The notes beneath the pieces were generated by a model. The model had not been told where the DNA came from. It did not search any database and saw only the letters and a list, made by a program, of their open reading frames with translations. This document shows, in pieces, positions 35,184 through 47,937 of a stretch of 64,000 nt of DNA; the first letter of the stretch is position 1; each line of letters begins with the position of its first letter. The DNA lies in assembly GCA_026686845.1 (NCBI GenBank), contig JAIVEN010000012.1, forward strand, positions 10,666,501-10,730,500, in the 5' to 3' direction. A program made the position numbers and the translations under genes. The DNA is from Adenanthera pavonina (Eukaryota; Streptophyta; Magnoliopsida; Fabales; Fabaceae).

Positions 35184-35604
35184 TAGTAGTTTACTCCATT
35201 ATCTTCAATAATCGTTCATATGTCAAGGTTAAAGAGGACAAGATGCCATTGCTTTGGCATATGATGTAAACTTTTAATTGTTTTAAATAATAATATTATG
35301 ACAAATGGAGGAACATTGGACTTGGTCAAAAGATTCTTAACATGAAAAGTGTTTCTTGCAGTCCCATATACACTAGTTTGCTTCCGTGTCTTCATTCATC
35401 ACTCATATCAAGGCTCGATAGGCCAAGGTTGTCATTCTTGCATATGGCTGTAAAATCAAAATATTTCTTAAATTCGTTTTAATATTTGTTAAATAAATCC
35501 AGATCCAGTTTGGATTTGGATTCTTTGTTTCTCGAAAGTAGAGCAAAGTACTCTTGTCCTTGATATCCAGTAGATTAATCTTAGAGTTCGTGAAATACAA
35601 TATT

Positions 35605-36790
35605 TGTAACAACCCTCATTATATTATCTCGAACAAAGTCTCTAGCTAATGAAGTATAATTGATGTCATGTACAGAACCGGAAAGACCAAAAATGAAACA
35701 GAAGAGCTCCACGCCACGGCAAACTTACTTGCCACAGCAGCACTAGACTTTGGATTATATAAACCAGAAATATTTCAATCAGAAAGACAAAAGAAAAACA
35801 AAGGAGAAAAGAGGGAGTAGTGTCAGGATTCATGATTTTCGGCCTTTGGAGGTAATTTTTGGACTCTAGAAGCTTGATAAATTGTTGGTAAGTGATCATT
35901 GATCCTCCTTCCCCATTTTTCTTCTATTTTTGAGTTGGATTCTCAGATATATAGTTGGGTTTTTGGTTTTGGCCGAAATTCACTAATTAAAATGGATGAA
36001 ATGAGATTAATGAGATGTTATTTAGTGTTAATGATGCTTAGGTATGAGTTTAGAGGGAGTATGTGTGATTATTGTCTAACCTTAGGTTGGAACTTGTAAA
36101 GGGAGCATGAAATCTGAAATTGATAGGATGGGTTATGAATTGAATGGTTATTTGGAACTCAATGATGTATGAAAATGAACCTTGGGTTAAGCATAATTGG
36201 TTGAGTTATGGATTTTGGTCAAGTTGTATATTATATTAATTATGGTATTGTAGAGGTTGTTTGGTTGATCAAAATAGTACAAGTCGTGTTGGACAATCTT
36301 AGAATCTCATGGAATCTATGTGTGGAATTAACAACCTAAGGTAACTTGATGTTTGTATTATTTGTATAATATGTTAGTATATATGTGTATATATACATGA
36401 TTTTATTCATACCACAATATTGTTATGTGTGTATGTGTATGGTTTTTCTATATATCGTGGTATATACATAGCTAGACATTATAGTAGATGATGATGATTA
36501 TGATGATGATTACATATATGATGATGATGATGATGTGACATTACATGAGTTCATAGCATGACATTGAGAAACATGATGATGAAGATGATTACAAGATTTT
36601 TTGACATGAACATCACCACATGATATTGTGAGGAATGGTGGATGGGTTGTGATGATGATATATGATATGATATGATGAGATATGATATGGGTGAAATAAT
36701 GAAGGGATCTCTATCACTAAATAAAAAATGATGATTATATGATATGGGTGAAATAATGATGATATATGATATGATATGTTATCATTAGGT
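35605..36790 (-). mobile_element. Family D LTR fragment D0 (inverted relative to D1)
   Basis: It starts TGTAACAACCCTC and follows the reverse complement of D1: CACGCC/CACAGC phrases, TTTTCGGCC, a GTAAGTGATCATTGATCC stretch, then CATACCACAATATTG and ATATCGTGGTATATAC (about 36405-36470). It ends in GAT-rich sequence at about 36790, short of a full copy. With D1 it forms a diverged inverted pair. Confidence 0.6.
36486..36536. repeat. (GAT)n-rich microsatellite
   Basis: Interrupted GAT/ATG triplets inside D0; the complementary ATC-rich run occurs in D1 at about 38290-38390. The repeat is thus a built-in part of the D LTR. Confidence 0.85.
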
Positions 36791-36950
36791 TGTTTCAGAT
36801 ACTGAATAAAATTATATGAATAATAAATTAATTACAATAAATGTTAATCTCAATAGTTGATTGAATATTAAATTATAAATACCTGAATATGTGTTTATTT
36901 ATACAATAAGGTCGGATCTGGTGGAGCCTCTTGGTTGTTGCACTTACTAT

Positions 36951-39343
36951 TGTAACACCCTGCCTGCTAACACCTCCAGACTTGACCAAAAAACTTCAAA
37001 AACCAACCAAACACAACCATGTTATGTCAAAACAACTTCTCACAACCTCCAAACAATGGAAATGAACCCAAATTCGCCAAAAAATAGGCTAGGGCCATGG
37101 CTACTATAGGACCGCCGTGGCTCCGGCCTCCCCTGTTTCTCCATCACTACTGCCTCCATTGGTGCAACGGCCTGGACTTTGGAGCCGCAACGCCCCATGC
37201 TGATATCCCATATCAGCAACTTTCACACCCCAGGGCGAACTACAGACGCGCATAACTTTATACTCCGACCTCTGATTGACTTGATTCCAACTCCTATAGG
37301 TCAATCTAGTCCCAATCTAACCAAAGACACCAATCTCACCTCAATCCAACTCTGTATGGAGATTCTGGACCCCTGACATAATTTTGACCACTTATTGACC
37401 AAAACTCATCACTAATCACCTCGAATTGCCACCAAAGGCAACTGGTCACTCAGAGACCATTCATACAGGTCCAACACCCCCAAGCCAACTTGTCCAAAGA
37501 GGTTTCACCCCAAAGGAACCAATCCTCTGAGATTCAACCCCTTAGAACCCTTGCCTGACAAAACGGGCTACAGGCCCTTGAACACACCAATCAGGCCCAA
37601 AACCAACTTTCAACATACACAATGCATACATACAACATACATATCCATATATTCATCCATAACAATCCTTACACTGTCACACATCCATTACCAACATTCT
37701 ACCCTACTTGGCACAAGATACATATCCAATATACAAACACTACATAGGCTATTTCCATGCACACATATACTCTCGTGTCTTCTCCGAAATAGTAACAGAA
37801 CCGTCACCTAAAAGGTTAGTCATGGGAGAGGGGTGTGAGACATTGTCTCAATAACCAGGGACAACCACACACACACATATATATCTCATGCAATTCATGA
37901 ATGCAATATGAAATGAATGGTATGCATGTCTCCCTCGCACACAGCTAGAACCACGGGCTATCATCATAACAGGACATTTCATATAGGTAACTCCCTTTCA
38001 ACAGTTGGTGAAGACCGATTTCGAGACATTACCAAGCTCACCTACACTAATGCAACCCGGCTAAAGGTTACACTAGTGCTTGGATCGTGGATCTCCTTCC
38101 CCTGGACCACCTCGAATTGGTGGTGATTTAGGGAAGGTGCAGTCCACAGCCACCTGGCTCCCCTAGCCATAGGAGAGGATTTAGCAATAGGGATCCCATC
38201 CTTATCCTCCCTAATCATATCTCATATCATTATCACCACCTAATCCACCATATATCACAATCTCACAATGTCATGTGGTAATGCTCATGTATCATCATAT
38301 AATCATAATCATCATCATATTACAGTATCATGTACGCATCATCTCATGTCATGTCAATATCATCATCATAGTCATCACATCATCATCTAGTTGTGTGCAT
38401 ACCATGATATGTATAGAAAACAGTACACACACACATATCAATATCGTGGTATGAAAGAAATGTGCATATATATACAATTATACATACTATCATACAATAT
38501 AATACAAATAAGCAAACAACCACTCGGTTATCTCAAGTTATCAATATCACACACGTGAGTTCCATGAACTTCTTGGATTGTCCAACATACTTGAACCCCT
38601 CTCGGTTAACTAACAACCTTCACAATAACACAATATCTCAATTAACCACATTTATCAAATATCTAAATATCACAGTTTAACCACTTTAGGCCTAACCCAA
38701 GGTTTCAACACCCTTTTCATGCATCATTAAGCTCTTAGGGACCATTCAAACATCACATAATTTCGTTCAACTCGGATTCATCATACTCTCAACCAATAAC
38801 AACCTAGGGTTAAGCTCTAAACGCATATAATCCCTTCAAAACTCACACCCAAGCAACAAGAACAATAAAACACACTTCATTAGCACCATTACATCCATTT
38901 TAATCAGTGGATTTCATCCCAAACCGGAAATCCAACCTCAAAAACGAAAATCCCAAATTTCAACTAATCAAAATGGAGAGGGAGGAGTAGAGAACACTTA
39001 CCAACTTGAATCCAAGCTCTTGAGGTCCAAAAATCACTCCCAATGGCCGAAAATCATGAACCCTAGCTCAGTTCCACGTCATTCCCTTTGTTTTCTTTCC
39101 TTCCAATCGTCCGAAATGATCCGGATTTAAACAAAAATCCCAAATCTTGACGCGGCCTTAGCATACCTCACCACAGCTCCACCAGTTTCAGCTGAAACAA
39201 CGCTACTAGAATGGTTCTCATCGTAGCGGCCCTGCTCCTCGCCGTGGCATGGAGCCCTTCCAGACTCCACTTGAGCCTTCCTCCGTCCTTTTTCCTCCAA
39301 TCCTAAACACAATGCCAAGCAAGAAAACATGGGGGGTGTTACA
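36951..39343 (+). mobile_element. Solo LTR D1 (gypsy-type family D, about 2.4 kb)
   Basis: It starts TGTAACACCCTGCC and ends GGGGGGTGTTACA, a TG...CA-bounded LTR with extended inverted ends (TGTAACACCC). Flanks are actat (36946-36950) and accat (39344-39348), a TSD with one mismatch. It is GC-richer than its surroundings in the first 700 bp. It contains AACAATTGGTGAAGACC-type and AATTGGTGGTGATTTAGGG phrases shared with D3 and D4. No coding region. Confidence 0.8.
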
Positions 39344-39349
39344 ACCATC

Positions 39350-39820
39350 ATTGCTTAGCTCACATGCTACTCAAAACATGTTCACATCTCTATTAAGCAT
39401 TACAAAAGAAAATTAATATAGGAAAAATTGAGGTTAATAAATAGAAAAATGCAAAGACACATAATATAATTGCATATTCTTACTGATTTATCATCTCTAG
39501 CATCTATGGGCGGTACTCTGGTTGATTTCCTTTGGGATCCACGAAATACATTTTTGCTTTCATTGGTTCAAAACAAATCAACATCCAATGATTTCTAGGA
39601 GAAAAATTTACTAGTTTTAGCAAAGAAACTTAAAATAAAGCAGTGCAACATGAAGTAAGTCATCATTCAAAAGTTTAGTGATAAGTGACTCACCCTTGTA
39701 TAAATGGTGCTAAGAATAACACCCCATCACCCCCCTTTGTAGTCAATGCATCTACCATATCTTGCGACTATTCTGTGATCTTTCTCTGTAGCATCAAATC
39801 CAATGTATAAGATGATATAT
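39350..39820 (-). pseudogene. Possible C48 (ULP1-like) peptidase fragment from a DNA transposon
   Basis: On the minus strand at about 39518-39590 a frame reads HWMLICFEPMKAKMYFVDP then KGNQPEYRP and a stop. His-Trp-hydrophobic run ... Val-Asp-Pro is the pattern around the catalytic His and Asp of C48 peptidases carried by plant CACTA and Mutator-like elements. The Gln and Cys parts are not seen. A further frame upstream on the minus strand (39700-39775) has ATEKDHRIVARYGRCIDYKG, unrecognised. This is a fragment and the identification is tentative. Confidence 0.35.
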
Positions 39821-40078
39821 TGTAACACCCTACCTCCTGACACCTCCAAACTTGACCAAAAACTTCAAAATCCAACCAAACACAACCCAAACAACAAAAA
39901 ACAACTTTTCACAACTTTGGAACAGTAGAAACGAACTAAAAAATGCCAGAAAATGGGCTAGGGCTGCGGCTGCTATAGTACCACAGCAGCTCCAACCACC
40001 TCTGCTTCTCTATCGCTTCTATCTTCACTGGAACTGCGGCCTGGACTCTGGAGCTGTGGCACCCTATGCTGAAAAACC
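39821..40078 (+). mobile_element. Family D LTR fragment D2, first 258 bp only
   Basis: It begins TGTAACACCCTACCTCCTGA and follows D1 closely (CACCTCCA, ACTTGACCAAAAACTTCAAAA, ACCCTATGCTGA). It stops abruptly at about 40078, where gypsy element E LTR sequence takes over. Confidence 0.75.
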
Positions 40079-41735
40079 TTAAAGACAAGCATTGGCTCAA
40101 AGATTAGGCTTTAGATATAGAAATTGAGTCTTTAGGGTTTTAAATGAGACTTTATGAAGCAGCTACTTATTCTAGTTGCTTGAGCAAGTGTTTAATGATG
40201 TTAAGGGACTTGAGGAAGCCTAAGGAGGTAGTGGAAGCATTAGATTCAAGAGGAAGAGCCAAAGGAATGATTCAAGGTAGCTAAGTTTCATATTCTTGCT
40301 TTATGTTCTTTCATTGTTTTTCTATGATTAAATTGTGTTGCCATATTGCAATTGTGATTTCTTTGATTGGTCTTGGCTATAAAATGAAGGGTTTTATTCC
40401 CCAGGATATCTGTTTTCTAAGCCGTTATGCTTGCCGAAATTTTTATAATCAATGTGGCAATTTATTGTTTAAATGTGATTAATGTGATTAAATGTGATCA
40501 AATGTGAGTTATTTCACATGATTGACATAATTGCATGAAATGTAACTTGCTACTGAGATTGCCCCCAATCTCATCCCCTCAAGTATCTCAAATGATAGGC
40601 ACAAGCAATGTCAAGGAGATCAAGGAGCCAAAGAGAATGAAGGAGAGAATGATGCTTGATGATAATTTCAAGCTATGATTCCATATTTTGAAATAATGTA
40701 TAAAAATGATGTATATGCATATAGATCTGTATCCTTGTACAATTATGCTCTTATGAGCATTATGAAATGTTTGGCATGGATTTGAAACATGGAATGATCA
40801 TGTGAGCTTGTTATGAAGTCTATTTTGCCATGTTATATTTCTAGAAGTTCATTTTGTAGCAATGAAAGTAAAGTCAACACTGTTTGACTAAAACAAGGAA
40901 AGTAAGTCAAGTGTTATATATTCCCTGAAACTAGAGAGAACAAGATTTCCAATGAGCTAAATAACACATAATTTGGATATATGTATGATTTATAGTGAAA
41001 TTTTAAATTTCAGGATCAAAACTAGACAGTGATGTGAAGGCTGCGAATTTTACTTAATACATTACTTCTCTTTGAAAAGTGATATAAAATAGTACAGAGC
41101 TCCAAAAATTCAGTGGTTTACATTTATGAAAATATTTTTCTCTTGAGGTTAATATACCACTGGTTTTAGTTCAATTGGATCTGTACAATGAGAGATCTAC
41201 AAGTTTTCCCAAGACTGTTCTAGTAAAAGTGATGTTTTGATCCCTAGAGATTCAAATTGATGATGTGCCCTGTCTAGACTAAATAAATGTATAAGAAAAT
41301 ATGAAGGTAAGTAGACATATATATCTTTCCAATGGCATACAGAATACATGTTTTGGCTCAGTATAGAGTTAGATATGAATTTTTAAAATTATGCCCAAAA
41401 TCCTGAAAAAGAGAGAAATGACTATTTATATAGTATAAGTTTGAGCAATAAACTGTACGAATTGGTCAAGTTAAAGGAAATTTTCATATTTTTATCTTGT
41501 ATATCATGTTTCTAGATTCATTTAGAGATTTGAACCACATTGATACAATTTTTCTAGATTAAGTTATGAGTTTTCAAAATTCATCCAGAAAACTTGAGAA
41601 CCAAATGAATAGTACCATGTTTTTTTTATTTAAATATTTTGGTTCTATTAATGGTTCAAACTCTTAATATGAGCTAATTAGATATTGTACATACTATAAT
41701 ATATGGGAAAATATAGATAAAAGTAAGGTGTTATA
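40079..41735 (+). repeat. 5' LTR of gypsy element E (family C-like), start missing
   Basis: It resembles the second half of C2: TAGGGTTTT, AAGCATTAGATTCAAGAGG, a TTCCCCAGGATATCTG phrase, TTGAGATTGCCCCCAATCTC, CAAGCAATGTCAAGG. It ends AAGGTGTTATA (CA mutated to TA). The first part has been replaced by D2. Because gag follows on the same strand, it is read as a 5' LTR, not a solo LTR. Confidence 0.65.
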
Positions 41736-42198
41736 GAGACTGACCCTGTAGAGCTCCTGAACTGTGAGAACCCAATAGAGGGACAATATGAGGAATAACC
41801 AGAACCACAAAAGGATCCAGAGGAAGAACCATAAGAAGATCCAGAGGACGAACCCCAGGAAGATTTGGAGGAGGATCTAAAAGAGGACCTGCAAGAGGAC
41901 TCGGTGTCAACCCATGTTCATGATAGTCCTTATTCCTCATAGATGATAGTCAGTTGTATGCATATGTGAACATGTATATATGTAAAGAATGCTGACTGAC
42001 TGCAAATTTTGAGATGTAAAATATGAGCAGTCATAACAAGCATAAGAGGTAGAATAGAAAGACTAATGCATGATGATGTAGAAAGGACTATGAAGGAAAG
42101 CATGTATATAGTGACTATGTGAATAAAATAATATGTTTATATACGTTCTTTGAGTATGATAATTATATGAATGTGATTTTAATATTATGTTGATTAAA
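41736..42198 (+). other. Leader of element E with acidic repeat-like stretch
   Basis: No clear initiator-Met primer-binding site follows the LTR. At 41795-41910 the plus strand repeats GAxGATCCAGAGGA/GAAGATCCAGAGGA units that would read as DPEEEP/EDPEDEP-type acidic repeats, with stops between them. Whether it was ever coding is unknown. Confidence 0.4.
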
Positions 42199-43330
42199 AT
42201 GGCACATACCAGAAGACAAACTAGAGAGGTAACTCCTGAACAGGGAGGAGCTCTATAGCAAGATATTCCGCAACAAGATGCTCCACAGCAAGTTGATCCC
42301 CTGCAAGTCATTATGAACAGATTGGATCAACAGCAGAGAATTATTGAGAATTTACAGAGGACTATAGCAGATCAGAGAGAATGTCTTGAGATTAGAACTG
42401 AGGTGTCAGTTCAAAGTCCACAGTAGCAAGTAGAAATACCAGCTACAATGATGAATTAGGCAACGATTGATTTTGCCAATCAATAGAATGTTATAGCTCA
42501 GTTCAGGAAGCATTGTCCTCCTTCTTTTGAGGAAAAATTTGACGTTCAAGCAGCGGAGGATTGGATACTGAGTCTGGAAAAGATATTCAGACTAATGGGA
42601 TGCACCCTAGAGTTGAAAGCATTGTTAGCTACTTACATGTTTGAAAAAGAGGTAGATCAACGGTGGTGAAACACAGAGCTAATTCTACAAGCTCATAGCA
42701 TACCTCTGACATGGGAGATATTTTTAGAATATTTCTATGATAAGTACTTCCCATTGTCAGTAAGAGAAGAGAAGGAAGCAAAATTCATTATGCTTCGACA
42801 AGGAGAAAATCAGTCCGTTGATGAGTATGTAGCTACTTTTATACAATTAGCAAGGTATTCTACATACTTACAGCAACATGATGATGAACGATGGAAGATT
42901 GAGAAGCTGGAAAGAGGTTTGAAACTAGCTATCAGAGAAAGAGTAGTACCTATGAGGATTAGAGAGTTCAATACACTAGTTGAGGTCAGTAGGATCGCTG
43001 AAGGAAGTTTGAATCATAAAGGCTTTATGTCTTTTGTCGCAACTAGTACAAGAAAAGTTACATATGAAGAAGGAGAATCAAGCAAGAAATGAAAAAGGTC
43101 ATGGAATAATCAAAGAGGTAGAAGGGGAGGCGGAGGAGGAGGAGGACAATTTGTCCAAAGAGATATGCAGAGAGACGTACAGAAAGAAGCTCCAGTGTGT
43201 GAGCAATATGGCAAGATACATGGTGGAAGACCATGTTTAGCTGGGCAAAATGTATGCTTTAGATGTGGAAAACCTAGACACTTTGTGAGAGATTACAGAG
43301 TAGATATAGCAAGGATTAGAGCATAAGCAC
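42199..43330 (+). pseudogene. Ty3/gypsy gag of element E, stops present
   Basis: ATG at 42199 opens MAHTRRQTREVTPEQGGAL, then a Gln-rich helix (IMNRLDQQQRIIENLQRT). The Retrotrans_gag domain follows: FRKHCPPSFEEKFDVQAAEDW, IFRLMGCTLELKALLATYMF, then the 42754-43092 frame with LRQGENQSVDEYVATFIQLA. In-frame TAG or TGA codons interrupt it (for example TAG at 42256). After an Arg/Gly-rich tail the zinc knuckle reads CFRCGKPRHFVRDYR: the last Cys is Tyr, so the CX2CX4HX4C motif is broken. Copy is inactive. Confidence 0.85.
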
Positions 43331-43392
43331 AAGGAAGAGTCTTCGCTCTTACGCAGTAGGAGGCTCGACAATCACCTGATCTCATTGAAGGT

Positions 43393-43878
43393 ATGATTAA
43401 AGTAAATGATTGTCTTGTTAATGCCTTGTTTGATTCAGGTGCTAGTCATTCTTTCATTTCCTATAAATGTGCTAAAGGGTTGGGTCTGATAATCATTCCG
43501 TTTCCATATGATTTGTATGTGTCCACACCTACTAGTAACAAAGCAACCATATCACATGTCTACCTAAATTGCATTGTACAACATGAACATTGGTGCACCA
43601 CACTAGATCTTATAAGCATGCCATTCCCAGATATAGATGTCATAATAGGCATGAGCTGGCTCTTTGCCAATAATATTCTCCTCGACTGCAAAAACAAAGT
43701 CCTAATCTTGCCTACCCCAGAAAGTATTCCAGTTACTAAGACTAAGCTAAATTTTATATCGACCGCTCAAGCTGAAAGATACTTGGGAAAAGGATATTTA
43801 GCCTACTTAGTTTTCTTTTCAGTCAATGTGGAAGTTGATGAAAAGATTGAAAAGATACCAGTGGTAAAGGATTTCTAG
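43393..43878 (+). pseudogene. Ty3/gypsy aspartic protease of element E
   Basis: The open frame has the retropepsin core ALFDSGASHSFIS (catalytic Asp intact) and the second conserved block DVIIGMSWL, about 78 residues later, typical of gypsy proteases. It ends IPVVKDF, the phrase that normally leads into RT. A stop follows, then KDLPPNE in a shifted frame (about 43890). The element match ends at about 43930: RT, RNase H and integrase are absent. Protease would cut the gag-pol polyprotein. The retained 161-codon frame is unusually clean for a truncated element. Confidence 0.85.
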
Positions 43879-43934
43879 AAGTATTTCTGAAGGATTTTAA
43901 AGATTTACCACCAAATGAATTTTTTTTCCTTGAC

Positions 43935-44168
43935 CCCAAATTTGACATTTTTGCCCTTTTTAGCATATATCTACATACATAAGATTTTTCAATAACTCAT
44001 GACATTTTAATCTGTTTAAATTTTTCAAGATATTACACAACCCAAATGACTTCTAGTTGGGAGTTTTCTGTACTATCATCATCAAATGGGCTTTCTTTTC
44101 CCCATATGGATGATCTATACTCTAGCTCTCATAACTGAATGAATAGGTGATGTATATATAATAACTAA
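43935..44168. other. Short non-coding stretch between element E and the CACTA element
   Basis: No gene or repeat boundary is recognised beyond the end of the element E match. Confidence 0.35.
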
Positions 44169-46341
44169 TACTGCACCAAAAAAGAAATTTGCTTACTAAC
44201 TTGTGATAATTTTGAAACAACTAGTAAGCTAAAATATAGGCTTCACTTTATTCAAGTACATTGAATTTTACGCCTTATCATTATCATGACCCTTAGTTAT
44301 TAAGACTTGCCCTTTATCTCACAACATAAAGACACTGACCTTAAGCAAATCTAAGCACAAGTAACAATAAAGGTAGCATCCCATGTCTATAGGCCGTGAA
44401 TTAGAATGATAGATTCTTCTATGACTAATAAAATCTAAAAGCTCCCGTTCAAGATAATCTAAAGGAAACCCAGGTAGGAAGATGCATTTTTGCAAAGAAA
44501 ATTCAATAGAAGAAGAAAAAGAAAATAAAATTAAATAACTAAAAATAGAGCATTTAGTTGTGCCATGAATTGCTAAAACTAAAAAGTTTGATTTTCTCTT
44601 TCCTTTCAAGGGTGCTTGGTTGAATATTTCAAGTTGGACAATGAAAAGAAAAAGGTAAAATGAATATCAATTGTTGCAAGCTAGTGCTGAACTCCAAGTC
44701 AAAGGATGAGTCATTGGTACTCTTTTATATCATTAAAAAAATTTACAACAAAATTTTGATTCCCCTTAATCAGTCTCATACTCACATAAAGCAAGGAATG
44801 ATTCATAATTTGGATATGGACCACAATGTGTACCACTGTGTATATATATAATCATATATTCGTTGGCATAAAAAAGTCATATATAGGCATTGATAAAGCA
44901 GCTGACATAAGCACAATGGACAAGGCTATATTGAAAAGGTCAATGAGGTAACCCATCTTTACACAATTTGAATGCTTCAAAAGATCAGGAAAATTATGCT
45001 CAATAATCATTACATTTAAAATCCTATTAATTCTCCTGAGAATGTTAGGCAAAGTCACAATAAAGAAACCAAGCAAAAATATTAAATTTGTTGTTATTAT
45101 TTTGCAACAAAGATGCATACAAAGGCGTAATTACTAGTTAGTGTTTTGGTAGAGCAACTTCATCATACTACAAGCTTTGCAGCAATTTTTGAAACAATCA
45201 TATCAGTTCCATCTTCTTTGAATTTATTTCTAAATGCCTAAAAACCCATAGAATCCAACCTCTAAATCCACAGTCAACTTCTAATTAAACATAAGAAAAG
45301 CCAAATCTGGACAGCCAATAAATATCAAACACATTATGGATATACTCAAAATAAAAAACCATCACACAAAGACAAGTCTTGGTTCTATAACATGAAAATG
45401 GAAAACTCAAAGCACCAAATTCCTAGAAGAAATAAAGATAGTCATGCAAAACTCACCTAGTAATCATGCTATTAGAACCTTGGGTGGACTTGAGTAGAGA
45501 CAAATATAGAGCAAGATGACCTTCAGAGACAAACAACCCATAACAGCAACCTATAAACACAACACAACGAAGGATGAAGATTTCCCATGGAGTAATGGAG
45601 GAAGAAGAGGCTTCAAGTGGAAGAATTTTAGGATGGTACATGGTGGTTCAAAACACAAAAGTAAAGATTATTTGACCAGAAAATTGTATCACTTTGCTTT
45701 GCTATTTGTTTATGTAAAAATTGATGAGAATGTGAAAGACTACAAAATAAATTTCCACCTTCTTGCGAGACCCAAAAGTTCAAAAATGCATACCTCGGTG
45801 AGAAGCTCATTAGAACATTGTTGAAACTTGATGAGAAGTTAGAGACCCAAAAGTGATAGAGATAAGAAGGCAAGAGATTAAATGTTGATTAGGGCAAGAA
45901 TTTTTTGTGGAAGCGTTGAGGGACCCAAATACATACCTCTTTGAGATTTTATGACTGTGTCGATTTTGTGAAGGAGGGAAGGGAATTTTTCATGGATTTT
46001 GTGACTTTCTTTATTTTGTAAATGCAGGAAGAAAAATTTTCATCTCGTGGGTTTTGTATTTGTTTTCTTACGATTTTTTGAAAAAAAAAAGTTAATTACT
46101 TTTGTTAGTGGTTATAATAATAACCACTGCTTAAAGTTAAACTTTTTCTTTGCATTTTAAAATAATAAATGCAAAGAAAAGTAAGCCCTCAAATTTCTTT
46201 GCCGTTAACAATTTAACCGTCAACATAAGTCAAGGTTTTTATGGCATTTTAGAAAATAACCGCCAATGTTTCTTTTTCTTGGCGTTTTCTTAAATGACTG
46301 CCAACGAATGGCCACCAAGAAATACCTATTCTGGTGTAGTG
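44169..46341. mobile_element. Probable CACTA-type DNA transposon, non-autonomous (2.2 kb)
   Basis: The right end, read inward on the minus strand, is CACTACACCAGAATAGGT, a CACTA terminal repeat. Sub-terminal copies of GGCGGTTATTTTC and related GACGGTTAAATTG / GGTGGCCATT phrases follow within 350 bp. The left end is weaker: TACTGCACCAAAAAAGAAAT at 44169. No 3-bp TSD can be confirmed. The interior has no transposase; short frames (for example 45516-45824) have no recognisable domain. Confidence 0.6.
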
Positions 46342-47937
46342 ATAACTTAACCAAAATATCCCAAAAGAACTTGAAAGGTTAATACAAACCAATGACCTAA
46401 AAACCAAGAGGAAATTAAAAGAGCTAGAAACTAAGGATAATACAAACCAATGGCCTAAAAACCAAGATTGAGGGAGAAATTAAAGGCCAAAGAAGAAGAA
46501 ATTGGGTTGTGGCACCGCGGTGTCAATATCTGCCATCAAATGACAGCAAAACCGGCTTTTTGGCTAAACTTTGAAAACACATATCTCTAATTGGACCTTT
46601 GATTGGCGTGATTTCAATGCCTATAAGTCACTCTTCACCTCCTCTAACTATAGACATCGACCTTGTCTTAAAATTTCTCCAGGAGATTTTGGACACTCGT
46701 GATCGAAATGGTCATTTTTAGACCAAAACTTGACATTAGCATTATCCAAACATGAACCATTGACCTTTTGGTCACCAAATCTTTCTGAACATGTGACAAA
46801 TAGTACAAGAGCATTGTTCGAGAAGGTGGGATCTCAAGAAAACTATTCTCTTAGGCTTTGACCCCTTTGAAACCTAATTCTACCTATCGAATGACATACC
46901 CTTATTCCACCAATATGCTCCAAACTCTACAAATGACCTTTTACATTACTCTAACTAACTAAGACACGCATGGGCAACCAATGCACTAGACCCCAAACAC
47001 TCAATAAGGATACATGGGACATATGCTCGAGAACTCCCAAAAACCACTAAAGTATAGCTTTATAATCCATTACATACTTGTCTATACATGCTCTAAACTC
47101 AATCAATCTTGGAATAAGGATAACATAAGACAAACAACAAAGACAATAACTCAAAGCAACCCAGAGGATTGACAAGGCATCTTTAGACATGGTATCCAAT
47201 CATGAAACTAAACTTGGCACAATATAATATAGGCATAAAACATGTGTTCTCAAATAACACATAATGATCATGGGTACTCGAATATCTCATACCTGACTAA
47301 GGGAAAATCGGCCTCGGTCACTACCTTGCTAGAACTATACATCTTCTCCTGAAAAGGGGTATCCCAATAACTAGGGGCAACATATAAATAAAGGTTTCTT
47401 TTATAAAAGATTATAGACATAATAGTTACACATATGCAATATGTATTATGCAAATACTATGCACATGATATGCAGGATCTTATATCAATTACAACTACAA
47501 TCATGAGCTAGTCACCATCACCAAGTGACCTCAATAAATAGGCCCCTTTCAACAACCGGTGAAGGCCAACTTCGCGCATCTACTAAGCTTACTACCACTA
47601 GTCATACTCCAACCAAAGTTCATTTCACCAATGAGTAGATCATAGTTCCCCTTCCCTTGGACAACCCGAATTGGTGGTGATTTAGGGAAGGTGCATCCGT
47701 AATCCACTACCACCTGAATCTTCTCAGTCAAAGGACAATGATTTAGTGGCAGGAATATATATATCAATCTCACCACTTGGACATGAGGCCTCACGTGTTC
47801 CATGAATGGATTCTTATACCACATGGTATCATCATATCTCAAGTCATCATCACCTAATCAATAATGTCTCAATATGCATAATGTGGTAGTGATATCCAAT
47901 GCTATGCTAACACGTCAATGCCATACACAATCATTAT
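46342..47937 (+). mobile_element. Family D LTR copy D3 (incomplete)
   Basis: It shares D1 landmarks: GGCACCGCGGTGTC, TTTGATTGGCGTGATTTCAA, ATAAGTCACTC, CAACAACCGGTGAAGGCC and AATTGGTGGTGATTTAGGG (about 47670). A 50-bp duplication (AATACAAACCAATGACCTAA at about 46382 and 46440) lies near its start. It stops at about 47937, where D4 begins. Confidence 0.65.

Larger units (their letters stand above)
33690..35480 (+). repeat. Diverged tandem array, unit about 200 bp, about six units
   Basis: The phrase TTGGACTTGGTCAGAAGAC or a close variant recurs at about 33700, 33893, 34117, 34297, 34508 and 35316. Each is followed by CTTCATTA(A)TAATC, an ATGTCGAGATCAGATAGGCC-like phrase, TTCTTGTGCATA and TTTGTTTATAAAACTACT. 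Spacings are about 193, 224, 180 and 211 bp; the last gap is 808 bp, or about 180 bp once the 628-bp MITE is removed. Units differ at many bases. The copies are non-coding and their origin is unknown. Confidence 0.8.

Noticed and set aside
33690..35480. CRISPR-like spaced repeats
   Set aside because: Units are about 200 bp, diverged, eukaryotic and without short identical repeats; it is an ordinary tandem array.
37104..37376. Overlapping frames in the GC-richer start of LTR D1
   Set aside because: The region is LTR sequence repeated in D2-D4, where the frames are not kept.
45516..45824. 102-codon plus-strand frame in the CACTA element
   Set aside because: No recognisable domain, inside a probable non-autonomous transposon, with a competing minus-strand frame of similar length.
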